Shown: positions 31,022 through 43,079, counted from the first letter of the stretch. The stretch is 64,000 nucleotides of DNA from Tieghemostelium lacteum (GCA_001606155.1 LODT01000028.1:1588735-1652734); one strand, 5' to 3'. Made by a program: numbers and translations. The notes: a model not told the origin generated them from the sequence alone.

Positions 31022-31834
31022 TCTTTATTTAATTTCAATGTGTCTTTTATAAAAGTGGTATAGGGTGGTGTATATGTGATTATTATAATGTAATTAAAAA
31101 AATTACTAGGTGTGTGTATATTATTATTATAATATGTTGTGAAAGTTTTTTTTTGAAATATATATAATTACTGTAAAAATATATATCAATTACTTTAAAT
31201 TACCGAAAGAAATCAATGTGAAATACGTGGTTCCTTTTTGGTTATATAGACAAGTCTTGAATTATAAAGGTTAAACGACTAGTTCTTTTTTTTTTTTTTA
31301 ATACAAATTGTTATTAAAAATTATTAAGTTGAGATGTACAAAAAAGTGAAATACAATTCTTTTAAAATTGAGAATTTTGACAATTGCAAACCTAATTTAA
31401 AAATAACAAAAAATATGTTGTAACGTAAATAGATGAATGAATTAGAGAACTAAAGAGAATGAGATTGAAATGAAATAAATTTTAATTTTTTTTTTTTACA
31501 CTTATTATATAAGATTTTAGATTTACAGATTTAAAAAAAAAAAAGTAAATAGAATTTCGATTGAGTTTAGAACTTCTATATTTGGTAAAATTATTTAATT
31601 ACTCACATGTCATTTCAAAAATAATAAGAATAACATAGAAATAATTAAATCTAGTAAATTCCGATAAGAGTGTGTTCATTTACTTGTTTATAATTATATT
31701 TTTTAATTGCCACTGTAGTGTGTGTTTATGACCCCTCGTTTTTTAAATTTAGAAGTGGGGGTGTATGTTTTTTAAGTTTTTACCGAAAAATAAATCGAGT
31801 GTATTTTTTTTGAATAATTAACACAACATACACA
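31022..31834. other. Divergent promoter region, A/T tracts
   Basis: About 810 bases between the CUE-protein and NO66 genes, transcribed apart from each other. There are several T and A homopolymers, a short run CCCCTCGTTTTTT and GAAGTGGGGGTG near 31730-31760 with unusual G/C content for this DNA, and no open frame or RNA gene that I can support. Confidence 0.5.
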
Positions 31835-33415
31835 ATGACAAAAAGAAATCTTGAAGAAGACGAAATTTCAGAAGATGAAGTAGAAATCAACAATAATAAT
31901 AACAATAAGAGTATAAATGATAAAAAGAAGAAGAAAAAGGTTCACAAGAAAGCCAAAACACATCAACCTTTGACTAAACATTTACCATCACAACATGAGA
32001 AACAGTCACTTCCAATGGGAGGTGGTGCTAAACCAACTAATATTATACCAAAGAAGAAGATTGAGATTAGAGAGATTTCAGTAAATGATATAGGTTCAAA
32101 TGATCTGTCGAATAGTGATCACAGGGTAGAGAGTGACGGTGTACTTCAATGGCTATTGTCACCCATTATCATTGAGGACTTTTATGACCAGTACTTTGGT
32201 CTTAAAGATCTGGTAATCAAGAAGAAACTCCAAGAAAACCCATTTAAAAACTTTTTCTCTAAAGATAGTATCGATAAAATGTTGAAAAACAATCATTTGA
32301 AATTCTCTGAAAATATCGATGTTACAAATTATGTTGATGGACAGAGAGTGACTTTGAATCCTGAGGGTAGGGCATACCCATCACAGGTCTGGAAACACTA
32401 TAAAGAAGGTTGTTCAGTTAGACTACTGAATCCTCAGACTTTTAATAACAATGTTTGGAAGCTCTGCTCCTCCTTACAAACCCACTTCCAATGCGGAACT
32501 CTTGCCAATGTTTACCTAACTCCTATCGGTGCACAAGGTTTCGCACCACATTTTGACGATGTAGATGTTTTTATCATTCAATTGGAAGGTAAAAAAGAGT
32601 GGAGACTTTATAACCCAATTTCTGAAAATCAACGACTTCCTAAAAAATCTTCAGAGAATTTTAGTCAAGATGAGATTGGAGAGCCTTACAAGACTGTAAT
32701 GTTGGAGGCTGGAGATGTTATGTATTTCCCCAGAGGTATAATCCACCAAGCTGTCAGTCCACCTGATACTCATAGTTTGCATATTACCATCTCAACATAC
32801 CAAAACAACACATGGGGTGACTTAATAGGAAAGGTTTTGAACAGGGCTTTGGAGGTCGCTCAAGAAGAGTGCATAGAGTTCAGAGAAGGTCTTCCAAGAG
32901 ACTATAACAAGTTCCTTGGTAGCATTCACAGTGACAAGGTCGGAGACGAACGAAGAATGGAGCTTTTAGAAAAAGTAAATCAACTCTGGGAGAAACTAGG
33001 TCAGTATATGCCTGTGGATATCGGAGCTGATGAAATGTCGGTAAAATACCTTCAAGACTGTTTACCACCAGTACTCAATCAACATGAACGTAAACATTCC
33101 ATCGAAGAGGAATCTACAAGTTTCAAAATCCAAATGGACACTAGAGTTCGTCTCATTCGTCAAGATTCAGTAAGACTAGTAGTTGAAGATGTTGCTATTA
33201 TATTCCATAACATGGACAACACTAGAATCTATCACCAAACACCAGACCCAGGTGTCATTGAGTTCACTCTAGATTGTATAGATGCCTTAGAACACATTAT
33301 CGATTCCTATCCATCCTATGTCTACGTCAGAGACCTCCCAGTAGACACAGATCCTCAAAAATTAGATATTGTAAATGCACTCTATGAAAAAGGGTTATTA
33401 ATGGTAGACAAATAA
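31835..33415 (+). CDS. jcdg: JmjC oxygenase of the NO66 (RIOX1) type
   Basis: A 526-aa frame. A basic, Asn/Lys-rich N-terminus (KKKKKVHKKAKTH) looks like a nuclear/nucleolar targeting region. The JmjC core follows: LQWLLSPIIIEDFYDQYF, GRAYPSQVWKHYKEGCSVRLL, metal ligands His239 and Asp241 in HFDDVD and a third His304 in IIHQAVSP, with GDVMYFPRG before it. The C-terminal dimerisation and winged-helix part continues to the end (VDNALYEKG-like tail). NO66 enzymes are Fe(II)/2-oxoglutarate oxygenases that hydroxylate a histidine in ribosomal protein L8 and have been linked to histone H3 demethylation. The symbol is that of the D. discoideum orthologue. Family assignment is strong. Confidence 0.93.
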   Translation: MTKRNLEEDEISEDEVEINNNNNNKSINDKKKKKKVHKKAKTHQPLTKHLPSQHEKQSLPMGGGAKPTNIIPKKKIEIREISVNDIGSNDLSNSDHRVESDGVLQWLLSPIIIEDFYDQYFGLKDLVIKKKLQENPFKNFFSKDSIDKMLKNNHLKFSENIDVTNYVDGQRVTLNPEGRAYPSQVWKHYKEGCSVRLLNPQTFNNNVWKLCSSLQTHFQCGTLANVYLTPIGAQGFAPHFDDVDVFIIQLEGKKEWRLYNPISENQRLPKKSSENFSQDEIGEPYKTVMLEAGDVMYFPRGIIHQAVSPPDTHSLHITISTYQNNTWGDLIGKVLNRALEVAQEECIEFREGLPRDYNKFLGSIHSDKVGDERRMELLEKVNQLWEKLGQYMPVDIGADEMSVKYLQDCLPPVLNQHERKHSIEEESTSFKIQMDTRVRLIRQDSVRLVVEDVAIIFHNMDNTRIYHQTPDPGVIEFTLDCIDALEHIIDSYPSYVYVRDLPVDTDPQKLDIVNALYEKGLLMVDK

Positions 33416-33684
33416 CTTAAAAATATAAAATTTTTTTTTGTTAAAAGGGTTTGAGACCCCTGTTTCAGACATTATTCAAAATTTCTCAAAAAAAGTGATC
33501 AATAACCAATGTTCTTTTTGGATATTTATTTTGAGTTGAATAAACTTTTTTTTTTTTTTTAAATTTCCATTACTTGAAAAACAACGAAGAGGGAGAGGGG
33601 TTCCAATTTATATATATATATTTAATATAACTTAATAATATATGTGATTTTATTTATTTTTATTAATTTATTAATTAAACAATA

Positions 33685-35166
33685 ATGTTATTTAATAAAT
33701 TTAAAACAACTATATCTCAACTCAAAAATGTATACAATATAATGAGGCAACCTCTGTTTGGTCAAGGTATAAACCTGGGTAAAACCAATGATTGCCCTAT
33801 AAGAATGCAAGGCAATAGAATATTCAGTAGATTTAAAATGAATAATAAATACGACCGTAACAACTGTCAACGTGATAACAATCAGATTTTATTACACTTG
33901 TTAAACCAGAGAAATGGTGGTTCGTGGAACAGAGGTTCTCGATTTAATTGGCACAAAGAAAAACATGGCAGTCGAAATAGTAATAAGAAATCATATCAAT
34001 TTAATAAATTTAACAGTAATAATAGTAATACAAGTAGTAATGGTGGTCATCATGAATGTAAATATCAAAAAACTTATAAAAAACAGTTGAAACCTATGGT
34101 ACTTTACATGTTACTGTGGAACAACAACAAATCAAAAGATTGTCGAATATATAGTCACAATGTGATTGTTGGTAGTCACTATTCACAAGATTATCAACAT
34201 CAACAGAATAAACAGTATGCAAATGGTGGTTCACAGAGAAATTTTCACAGCAGTAATAAAACACATTTTAATGTACTTTTATCAAAAACTGTGAGAATTT
34301 TAGTGCCTTTGGCAATGACTGGTGTCAGAAGTTGGATAAGTAAAGGAAGTATATGGTTTAGGCTGGGTATAGTTTGTGCTATATTAATAGGTACTACTGG
34401 TACTTATTTATATCTGAATCAGGAATTGGCACCTGTGACTAATAGACCAAGACTACTGAGTTTGACCCGACAGGAAGAGCAAGAACTCGGAAAGATGGGT
34501 CATGACCAATTTAAAAAGGCATTTAGTAGTCACTTTTTACCTGAAAACAATCCATTGCAGAATAAGGTCAGAGCAATATCCAAACGTTTAATTGACGTTG
34601 CTGGTATAACCGATGTGGATTGGGAATGTTATGTTATAAACAAAGAGATTGTAAATGCAATGGTACTTCCAAATGGAAAGATATTTGTATTCACAGGTCT
34701 ATTTCAATTGGTAGACTCTGAGGATGAACTCGCAGCTGTTATCGGTCATGAGATTGGTCATGTCATTGCAAGACACTCTGCTGAACGTATGAGTATGGAG
34801 AAATTAGGTATAATGTTTCTTACTCTTACCAGAGGTCTAGTAGGTGACACCATCAGTGGAAATGTTACAACTCTTTTGACTACGAATTTACTCAATTTGA
34901 AGTACTCGAGAATTCAGGAATTGGAAGCTGATATCATTGGTTTGGAGTTAATGACAAAGGCAAACTATGATCCAATGGCCGCTCTATCTATTGAAAAGAA
35001 ACTCTCTCAGTTTGTTGAAGCCAACAAAACTAGTTTAGATTTTGACATTCTTTCTACACATCCATCGGGTGATGAAAGAATATCAAATATCAGCAACTGG
35101 ATTGAAAATTATCAACAATCCTCAACAGATAATCGACAAGGTTTCAAACAAATTGCCAACTCATAG
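33685..35166 (+). CDS. oma1: OMA1-type mitochondrial metalloendopeptidase (M48)
   Basis: A 493-aa frame. The first 200 residues are basic and Asn/His/Ser-rich with no acidic clusters, longer than a usual presequence. A membrane segment (about 230-250, LGIVCAILIGTTGTYLYL) precedes the peptidase: zinc motif HEIGHVIARH with His355, Glu356 and His359, and the third ligand region QELEADIIGLELM near 412-418. A conserved THPSGDERISNI closes the domain. OMA1 sits in the inner mitochondrial membrane and cuts stress substrates such as OPA1-type dynamins and DELE1 in animals; substrates here are unknown. The N-terminal low-complexity extension is probably removed or species-specific. Family call firm. 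Confidence 0.92.
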   Translation: MLFNKFKTTISQLKNVYNIMRQPLFGQGINLGKTNDCPIRMQGNRIFSRFKMNNKYDRNNCQRDNNQILLHLLNQRNGGSWNRGSRFNWHKEKHGSRNSNKKSYQFNKFNSNNSNTSSNGGHHECKYQKTYKKQLKPMVLYMLLWNNNKSKDCRIYSHNVIVGSHYSQDYQHQQNKQYANGGSQRNFHSSNKTHFNVLLSKTVRILVPLAMTGVRSWISKGSIWFRLGIVCAILIGTTGTYLYLNQELAPVTNRPRLLSLTRQEEQELGKMGHDQFKKAFSSHFLPENNPLQNKVRAISKRLIDVAGITDVDWECYVINKEIVNAMVLPNGKIFVFTGLFQLVDSEDELAAVIGHEIGHVIARHSAERMSMEKLGIMFLTLTRGLVGDTISGNVTTLLTTNLLNLKYSRIQELEADIIGLELMTKANYDPMAALSIEKKLSQFVEANKTSLDFDILSTHPSGDERISNISNWIENYQQSSTDNRQGFKQIANS

Positions 35167-35495
35167 ATATAGATACTCTTTTCTACATTTTAAATCCACA
35201 ATATTATTACAATAATATTTTTTTTGTAAAAACACATCCAAACATACCACCTTTACTATAATTTCACAATTACTCTCTTTTCCTCTTCTAAATCTTTTTT
35301 ATAATAAAATTAATCAAATTTAAATTTTATTACAATTATACAATAAAATAGTAGTAGTAACACCTATGCATTGCTGTTTTTGCATTGACTTGAGTGGGAT
35401 ATTGAATTTTTTTTTTTTATTACAAAATTTTTTTTTTAGTTTTTTTGAACAGCAAAAATAAAAGAGTTAATCACTTTTTTAATTTTTGATCAAAA
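35167..35495. other. Intergenic region before copA
   Basis: About 330 bases with T tracts of 8-10 and no open frame. It should hold the copA promoter. A G/C-richer patch near 35355-35400 (GTAGTAGTAACACCTATGC and the inverted-looking GCATTGCTGTTTTTGCATTG) has no assigned role. Confidence 0.4.
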
Positions 35496-38400
35496 ATGTT
35501 AAACAAATTTGAAACTAAATCAAATAGGGTTAAAGGTTTAAGTTTCCATCCAACTAGACCATGGATTCTTACAAGTTTACACTCTGGATCTATTCATTTG
35601 TATGATTATCGTATCAAAACTTTATTAGAGAAATTTGAAGAACATGATGGTATGAAATTTTTTAAATATATAAGGGATAAAGAATAAGAAGGAAGTATTA
35701 ATTATATAAATATACATATATAATAGGACCTGTTAGAAGTGTAAATTTCCATTTAACACAACCATTATTTGTTTCTGGTGGTGATGATTATAAAGTTAAA
35801 GTTTGGAATTATAAACAGAGAAGATGTTTGTTCACTTTAAAAGGACATAGAGATTATATTAGAACAGTTGAATTTCATAGAGAGGCACCATGGATTGTCA
35901 GTTGCTCTGATGACACAGTTATTAGAATTTGGAATTGGCAATCTAGAACATGTATTGCAGAGTTGAATGGTCATAATCATTATGTAATGTCTGCATTCTT
36001 TCATCCAAAAGAGGATTTGATTGTCAGTGCTTCTTTGGATCAGACTATTAGAATTTGGGATATCTCAGGTTTGAAGAAAAAGACTATAACCATTAAACCA
36101 TTCAAAGAGAATGATCCAATGAGAATTCAAGATGAATTGTTTAGTACTGATGTTGTAGTTAAACTTTCTTTGGAAGGTCATGATAGAGGTGTAAATTGGG
36201 CTGCTTTCCATCCATCTCAACCATACATTGTATCAGCATCCGATGATCATCATGTGAAACTATGGAGAATGAATGATCCAGTGGTTGACACATTTAGAGG
36301 TCATTACAGTAATGTTAGTTGTGCATTGTTCCATCCTAGACAGGAGTTGATAATTTCTAATTCTGAGGATAAGTCTATCCGTGTTTGGGATATCAACAAG
36401 AGAGCAACTATACATATGATTCGTCGTGAACATGACAGATTCTGGACTTTGGCTTCACATCCAAACCAAAATCTCTTTGCTGCTGGTCATGACTCTGGTA
36501 TGATTGTCTTCAAACTCGAAAGAGAACGTCCAACTTTTATCCAAAATGGAACTGATGGTGTATTCTATCTAAAGAAGAAACACTTCAATAGCTTTGATTT
36601 CAGTACTGGTAGATCAGTTGTACTCTTTAATATCCCTAAAATACCATCAAATAACGGATCACAAGTAATGAGCTATAATCCAGTAGATAGAGCTATCCTT
36701 TTGAGTTCAGATCAAGAAGGTGGAACATACCAGCTCTTTAAGATTCCAACTAAAGACTCTTCTCAAGTCTCTTCTAAAAAAGGCAGTGGTTTAGCTGCTA
36801 TTTTCATTAGTCGTGACCGTTTTGCAGTTATTGAAAAATCAAATTTGGTCATTAGAAACCTTGAAAATGAAGAAGTTAAGAAATGTCAATTTTCATTCCC
36901 AATTGATTGGATCTTCCCAGCAACTGTTGGTAATGTATTGATCCAATCCGAGGACAAAGTATACATGTTTGATATCCAACAAAAGAAGACTTTACACGAA
37001 TTGACAATTCATGGTATTCGTTATGTTATATGGTCAAAAGACTACCAATTTGTTGCCTTTTTATCTAGAGACTCTATCGTATTGGCCAACAAGAAATTGG
37101 AGCAAATCTGTACTGTACATGAAACTGTTTTACCAAAATCTGGTGTATGGGATGAACACGGTGTCTTCATCTACACAACTTCTAATCATCTTAAATACTT
37201 ACTTCCAAATGGTGACAATGGTACTATTAGAACTTTGGAGACTACTATCTACCTTACTGGTGTAAAGGGTAGCAAGATCTATGCCATTGACAGAGACTTT
37301 AAGAACCGTGCTATTGAAATTGACAATACAGAGTACATTCTCAAACTCAGTCTATTCCAACAAAAATACTCAGATGTTATTAGAATTCTCAGAGAATCAA
37401 GATTGGTTGGTAAATCAATTATTGCCTACTTGCAAAAGAAAGGGTACCCTGAAGTCGTACATTTTGTTAAGGATGACAGAACACGTTTCCAATTGGCTCT
37501 TGAATGTGGTAATATTGATATAGCATTACAATCAGCCAAGATTCTCGACGACAAGGACTGTTGGAATCGTTTAGGTGTTGAAGCACTAAGACAAGGTAAC
37601 TACCAAATTGTTGAAATGGCCTATTCACGTACCTCTGAATTTGATAGATTGTCATTCCTCTATTTGATTAATGGTAATTTGAATACACTAAAGAAGATGA
37701 TTAACTACGAGAACTCTGATATCATGTCAAGATTCCAATATTCACTCTATATCGGTGACGTTGAGGAACGTATTAAGATTCTTCAAGAGGCAGGTCTACA
37801 TCATTTGGCTTATATAACCTCTGCAATCCATGGTTTTGAAGAAAAAGCTGAACAGATTGCTCATCAGATTCTTCAAGATCCTAAAGCACAGTTACCAACA
37901 TTACCAAAGAATCCACAACTTTTAGTACCACCACTTCCAATCCTTCAAAGTCAGGAACCAAATTGGCCACTATTAATGACACAGAAATCGGCTATTGAAT
38001 TACAAGAGGCTTCTAAATTCTCAATGGATACCACAGCCAATGAATCTACCAATGAATGGGATGATGAGCTTGACTTTGGTCCAGATGGTGAAAAGAAACC
38101 AAAAACCACTTCAGAATGGGATAACGATGAAATCTCAGTTTCCACACCACCAAGTGGACAAGAAGAAGACGATTGGGCTATGGATACTGATCTTCCAGGT
38201 CTAGAAAAAATTGGTATCGATGGTTTCAAATTGGGTAAACAACAACAACAAATGTTTATTCCACCACAACCAGGTCCAACTTTTGGACAAATTTGGTCAA
38301 GAAATACCAATATGGCAGCTGACCATATTGCATCTGGAAGCTTTGAAGTTGCAATGGGTATTTTGAATCAACAAGTTGGTATTGTTAATTTTGAACCATT

Positions 38401-39190
38401 AAAATCACTTTTTATGAATGTATTTATGTCTACTCGTTTATCATTGCCTTGTAATCCAGGTCTACCAGGTCTTTTGACTCCAGTACAAAGAAAACACGGT
38501 CAACCATATATAACCTACGAACTTGGTTATTTGTCTGAGAAGCTCAAGCAAGTCTATACCCTGGTAGGTGGTGGTAAATTTGAAGAGGCTGTCAAACAAT
38601 TCACCAATATTCTACACACTGTTATATTCTGTGTTGTTCAAGATAGAAATGAGTTTTCAGAACTCAAGACACTTATTGGTATCTGTAGAGAATATATCCT
38701 AGGTTTGACACTACGTCTTAAACATCAAGAACTAGTGAAACAACAACCAACTGCAATTAACAGACAAATGGAATTGGCTGCCTATTTCACTCACTGCAAT
38801 ATGCAAGAACCACATTTGAGACAGGCTCTTAGAAGTGGTATGGGTTTTGCATTTACCAATAAGAAATACAAGATTGCTCAATCATTTGCTCAGAGACTAT
38901 TGTCATTGAATCCACCACAAGACTATGCAACTAAATGTATGCAAATTATTAATTTTGTTCAACAACAACCACCTCAAGCTCCAGATACAGAGGTACAATA
39001 TGATGAATATAATCCATTTACAACATGTGCCATTTCTTTAGTTCCAATCTATCGTGGTAAACCATCTGTTAAATGCTCCTATTGTTCTTCTACCTTCTTA
39101 CCACAACACAAAGGAAAAGTATGTACAATATGTCAAATCTCTGAAATTGGTAAGGATGTTTCAGGTTTACAAGTTGTACTACAAAAATAA
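35496..39190 (+). CDS. copA: Coatomer subunit alpha
   Basis: Two exons: 35496-35649 and 35727-39190, with a 77-nt intron (donor GTATGA, acceptor AATAG), giving 1205 residues, normal for alpha-COP. The N-terminus has six or seven WD40 repeats ([56 protein letters not shown]), then a second propeller, an alpha-solenoid ([15 protein letters not shown]) and the C-terminal epsilon-COP-binding domain, with Cys pairs ([14 protein letters not shown]). It is the scaffold of the COPI coat for Golgi-to-ER vesicles and binds dilysine cargo tails through the first propeller. The intron falls inside WD repeat 1 to 2, so the second-exon ATG at 35828 is not the real start. Confidence 0.97.
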
Positions 39191-39268
39191 TTACAATAAT
39201 ATAATAAACTATTTTAATATAAATTTTTACTATATATTGTTTATTGATTGGAATTTAGATTATTTATT

Positions 39269-42200
39269 TTAATTTAAAATAATTAAGAGTAAGAAAAGTA
39301 ATGGCAATAAATAAGTTTGAATTGATGTGGATAGGAAGGGTGATGAAGAGACTGCAGTTTGGGCAATAGTTACTGATTGGGTGAGGGTAGTGGCACAGAC
39401 TTTATCGGATATGACAACAGTGACTTTATAATCACCAGCAGGAAGGTTATTAAACTCACCAGTTGGTTGTGGAGTTTGATCATTAATTTGGTAGGTTACA
39501 GATTGTGGTTGATAGTTGAGTGTAACTGAAATTTTGGCATCTGAAGCACCAGTATCTTCAGTAAAGTCAATAGCTTTAATGGAAGGTGTATTGCTGTTAT
39601 TTACCACTGCATAATAGAAGTTTATAGTATTACACAATACATTATTCTTACAGTATCTGTTGATTATATAGCTATTTGATCCTACAAGACCACCAGATGT
39701 ATCTACATTGAATGCATTGGTTAGGGAGTAATAACCGTCGGAGTTTGACCCTTGTTTATAGGTATAGTAGTAATTTGAATTGTAATTGGTAATCTTGATT
39801 TGACCTTGACCTGAATAACAGATATCATTGGTAACTTCAAATGTTGGTGCTTCGGTATCTTCAAGTAAAATGGATACAGAATGGGTACCTGAACATCCAG
39901 CCTTGGTAGTATAATAGAAACTAAGTAGAGTAGTTGAAGGTACATAACTAAAGAATCCATTGGCATCTGGTCTCAAACCTTGGTAATTCAAATAGAATTT
40001 CTCTGATGCAAACATACCAAAATTCTCAATTTGAACTTGTAAATAAAAGTTTTTACAATCGGAGACTTTTTTGACTGTGTATACTACTGGATTAGTTTGG
40101 GTGAATTTAGTCATTGATGAGTTGATTTTCTTTTGACATACATCATTCCATGAAACAGTATATTCTACAGTATCTTTACCATTATTGTAGAGGTTCCATT
40201 GACCATTTAGATTACCGAATACAGATGCCGAGCCACTCACAACATTCTGAATTAGAACATGGTCATTACTAGAAGTAACTTGTGATACACTTGAATATAA
40301 ACAAGAGGTTGAATTGAAAATACTGTTTAGACCTATACTTGGATCTTCTAAATCTACAGTAACATTCTTAATGAATGAACAACTACCTAAACCAACCCAA
40401 AATAGACTTGTACCAGGATTAGCTCTTGGATAGATATTGTAATAAACTGTATTGGTATCTAAATCATCAACTAATTGTACTGAAAGTGGTGTTGTATTAT
40501 TCTCAATATTTACAGAGAATTGAATTGAACCATCAGCATATTTGGAATTGGAACATGTTGGGTTTTGGATAACAGTGGTAAAGACAGAAACAGAATCCGA
40601 AATAGTTGGAACATAAATTCTTTGTGTACCTACACATCCACTGGCAGTTTCAAAATTCAGCAATTGATAGAATGAAGATAAACCTGTGTAAACACCATTT
40701 TGTGGAGATCCACCATTGAGTTGAATCGATGAGAAATCATTATAATTGGTAATGTGAATTTCACCATCATATTGACTACAGTTGGTAACTGGAACTGTTG
40801 TATACTCCAATTTGACTAAAGAGGCTTGGGTTTGGATGTTCTTTGTGCTGTAACAGTATCTACCGTTAACATACTTCCATTTAACTTGAATTGATGAGTT
40901 GGTATTATAGAATGGATAGGTATTTTCCAAAAGTGGATTTACAGCTTGACCATCTACAGTAACTTCTTGAATTGTATAGTTACTTGGAATTGTGATGTTG
41001 AATACACCACTATTACCTTCATTCGAACATGGCATATTTGAGACTACATCAAGGTCAAGTTCAAAAGATGAAACGACTTTAGCTGTATAATCGAGAATTG
41101 CAAAACAATATGTGTCAGGTAATGATACATATTTTGAGTATTTTAGTTGGCTGGTAGTTGCTTGGAAAGGACCAAAAACACCAGCTGCATTGGTGACAGT
41201 ATAGTTGAATGTTTCCTCTGGATTTATACAAGTTGCTGGAGTTATAGTTGTATATTCAATAAAGGTGCTATCTAAACCCCAATCAGTAATATCAGGGAAT
41301 ATAGATCTATAACTCAAATTACTTTCACTACAACCTTTTGGAATATAGCCAATACCGATATTGTAAACAATGGTTACATTTACAAAAGTATCTCCAACTA
41401 ATTTAGGGTAAAATGGACCATCTCTAGATTGAGCTACTATTGAGATGTTACTGAACTTATCAATATTAAGGATTTTAACGTCAAAGGTGGATGTGCAAGG
41501 ACCTTTTAATGAACCTCTTGTAATTTGAAAAATTGGAATATCAGTAAACACTGGAATTGACAAGGAAGCTTGTGATTGATTGGTTGATAAAGAGTAGGTT
41601 TTACCATAGGGAGCTTGGAACTGTTTATTGGCATAATTTATATTTGTTGGTGGAATTGGTGTTTGTTCGGTTTGCAGTGAAACAGTTACATTACTACTAC
41701 ACTTTCCATCAGATGGTTTTTGTTGAGTCCAGTAAACGTTAGGGTAGACTTGTGCGGTATAATAGTATTGAGTTGATGAACATGTTCCATTGTCATAGCT
41801 GAATACAAATTTATTTGTTGATCCTGCGAATAGTCTAGCAGTTGAAAAGTTATTCCAGTCAGATACCTCAATGTCATTGTAAGATATTGTGACTTTACTA
41901 CTGTTGAATTCTGAGTCCGAGAAAGAAAACTTTAGTTGAGAAACTGGTAGATTTAAATCTTTAACTTGAACATAATCAATTAGGAGCTGTGGTATAATGT
42001 TACTGATTGTCAATGGAACTACCTCAGTACCACATGCCTCAGATGCTAGTACTAATGTATAAGAACCAGGAGATAGGCTTGAAAATAGACCAAAATGACT
42101 AAAAATTCTGTTTTCGGAAGAGTCGTAGAGTGATATAGTACTGTAATCATTGGTGTTGGGAACATATAGAGTACCATTATTATAACCACAGGTTGGGTTT

Positions 42201-42712
42201 ACAATTGTAAAACTGGGGGTGCTATTAGTAACTGGAGTGAGGAAGAAGGTAACTTGACAACTACTGTTATCATATACAGTATTTAGTCCAGGACCAAAGT
42301 TTCTGATGGATTCAAAATTTGAGCCTTGATAGGTTAATGGTGATGCATAGTCATAGAAAGTTACTAGAGTTTGTGTATAGAAACACTTTGGTTGTGAAGG
42401 AAATGTATATTTAAAGCCACTTATTGTAATTTCCTGAGACTTTGGATCGTTACACATTTTAACTTCATAATTAATTTGATAACTTTGGCCATATTCCAAA
42501 TAAAATGAAACTGTTTGATTTTCAGAATCTATTAGTGGAACCACTGGTGGTGTGGTTTCCAATGTTACAAAATCATAATAACTTCTATTAATTCTTAAAT
42601 ATGAAATTGAACATGAAACTGAGGGTACAATTTCATAAGGAAATGTGCAATCTATAGCCAATGTATAACCAATATAAATAAAAAATAATAAATAAATAAA
42701 AATAGATTTCAT
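39269..42712 (-). CDS. Large secreted, probably GPI-anchored surface protein
   Basis: A single 1147-aa exon. Signal peptide MKSIFIYLLFFIYIGYTLA, then a long beta-rich ectodomain with many N-x-S/T sites and spaced cysteines, and a hydrophobic C-terminus (TYLLPLLFLLLIILN) with no basic tail, as in GPI-attachment signals. Internal repeats share a motif with a Cys, N-Y/F-x-D/S-F/Y-S-x-I-x-L and a closing Gly-rich turn, e.g. NGTLYVPNTNDYSTISLYD, GEIHITNYNDFSSIQLNGG and GQIKITNYNSNYYYTYKQG. These recall the SprB-type repeats of large bacterial surface adhesins, but I am not sure of the family. A role in adhesion or sheath/matrix interaction is inference. Confidence 0.8.
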   Translation of the reverse strand: MKSIFIYLLFFIYIGYTLAIDCTFPYEIVPSVSCSISYLRINRSYYDFVTLETTPPVVPLIDSENQTVSFYLEYGQSYQINYEVKMCNDPKSQEITISGFKYTFPSQPKCFYTQTLVTFYDYASPLTYQGSNFESIRNFGPGLNTVYDNSSCQVTFFLTPVTNSTPSFTIVNPTCGYNNGTLYVPNTNDYSTISLYDSSENRIFSHFGLFSSLSPGSYTLVLASEACGTEVVPLTISNIIPQLLIDYVQVKDLNLPVSQLKFSFSDSEFNSSKVTISYNDIEVSDWNNFSTARLFAGSTNKFVFSYDNGTCSSTQYYYTAQVYPNVYWTQQKPSDGKCSSNVTVSLQTEQTPIPPTNINYANKQFQAPYGKTYSLSTNQSQASLSIPVFTDIPIFQITRGSLKGPCTSTFDVKILNIDKFSNISIVAQSRDGPFYPKLVGDTFVNVTIVYNIGIGYIPKGCSESNLSYRSIFPDITDWGLDSTFIEYTTITPATCINPEETFNYTVTNAAGVFGPFQATTSQLKYSKYVSLPDTYCFAILDYTAKVVSSFELDLDVVSNMPCSNEGNSGVFNITIPSNYTIQEVTVDGQAVNPLLENTYPFYNTNSSIQVKWKYVNGRYCYSTKNIQTQASLVKLEYTTVPVTNCSQYDGEIHITNYNDFSSIQLNGGSPQNGVYTGLSSFYQLLNFETASGCVGTQRIYVPTISDSVSVFTTVIQNPTCSNSKYADGSIQFSVNIENNTTPLSVQLVDDLDTNTVYYNIYPRANPGTSLFWVGLGSCSFIKNVTVDLEDPSIGLNSIFNSTSCLYSSVSQVTSSNDHVLIQNVVSGSASVFGNLNGQWNLYNNGKDTVEYTVSWNDVCQKKINSSMTKFTQTNPVVYTVKKVSDCKNFYLQVQIENFGMFASEKFYLNYQGLRPDANGFFSYVPSTTLLSFYYTTKAGCSGTHSVSILLEDTEAPTFEVTNDICYSGQGQIKITNYNSNYYYTYKQGSNSDGYYSLTNAFNVDTSGGLVGSNSYIINRYCKNNVLCNTINFYYAVVNNSNTPSIKAIDFTEDTGASDAKISVTLNYQPQSVTYQINDQTPQPTGEFNNLPAGDYKVTVVISDKVCATTLTQSVTIAQTAVSSSPFLSTSIQTYLLPLLFLLLIILN

Positions 42713-43079
42713 TTCTAAATGGTTCGTAGTAAAATGATATAAAAAAAAAATTTATTTTTTAACTATCGATGTCGATTTGTTAATCTAAAGACTTTATTTT
42801 TAGAAAATTTTCGGAGGGCAGTTATCATCTCATTTTTTACAAAATTTAAATTTGTTAAACTTTAACACAAGATTGATGAAACAAAGAATTAAACATATGT
42901 TTCAATACTTCTTTGTGGTTGAAAAAATTCATATAAATTGATTTTCTTTAACTACTTTTCTGATAATTTGTCTCTTTTTTGTGTGTGTACCTGTATTGTT
43001 TTTAAACACATTAGTTTAAAAATATTTTGATGAATTTATTTATTGAACGTTATACACTAAATTTTATTTGAGTAGGGTT
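42713..43079. other. Intergenic region, nothing recognised
   Basis: About 370 bases of A/T-rich sequence between the surface-protein start and the stop of the M20 peptidase gene, so it should include the promoter of the former. No frame or RNA signal is supported. Confidence 0.4.

Noticed and set aside
35828-39190. copA starting at the second-exon ATG
   Set aside because: This would remove part of the first WD40 propeller; the 77-nt intron restores the full repeat set.
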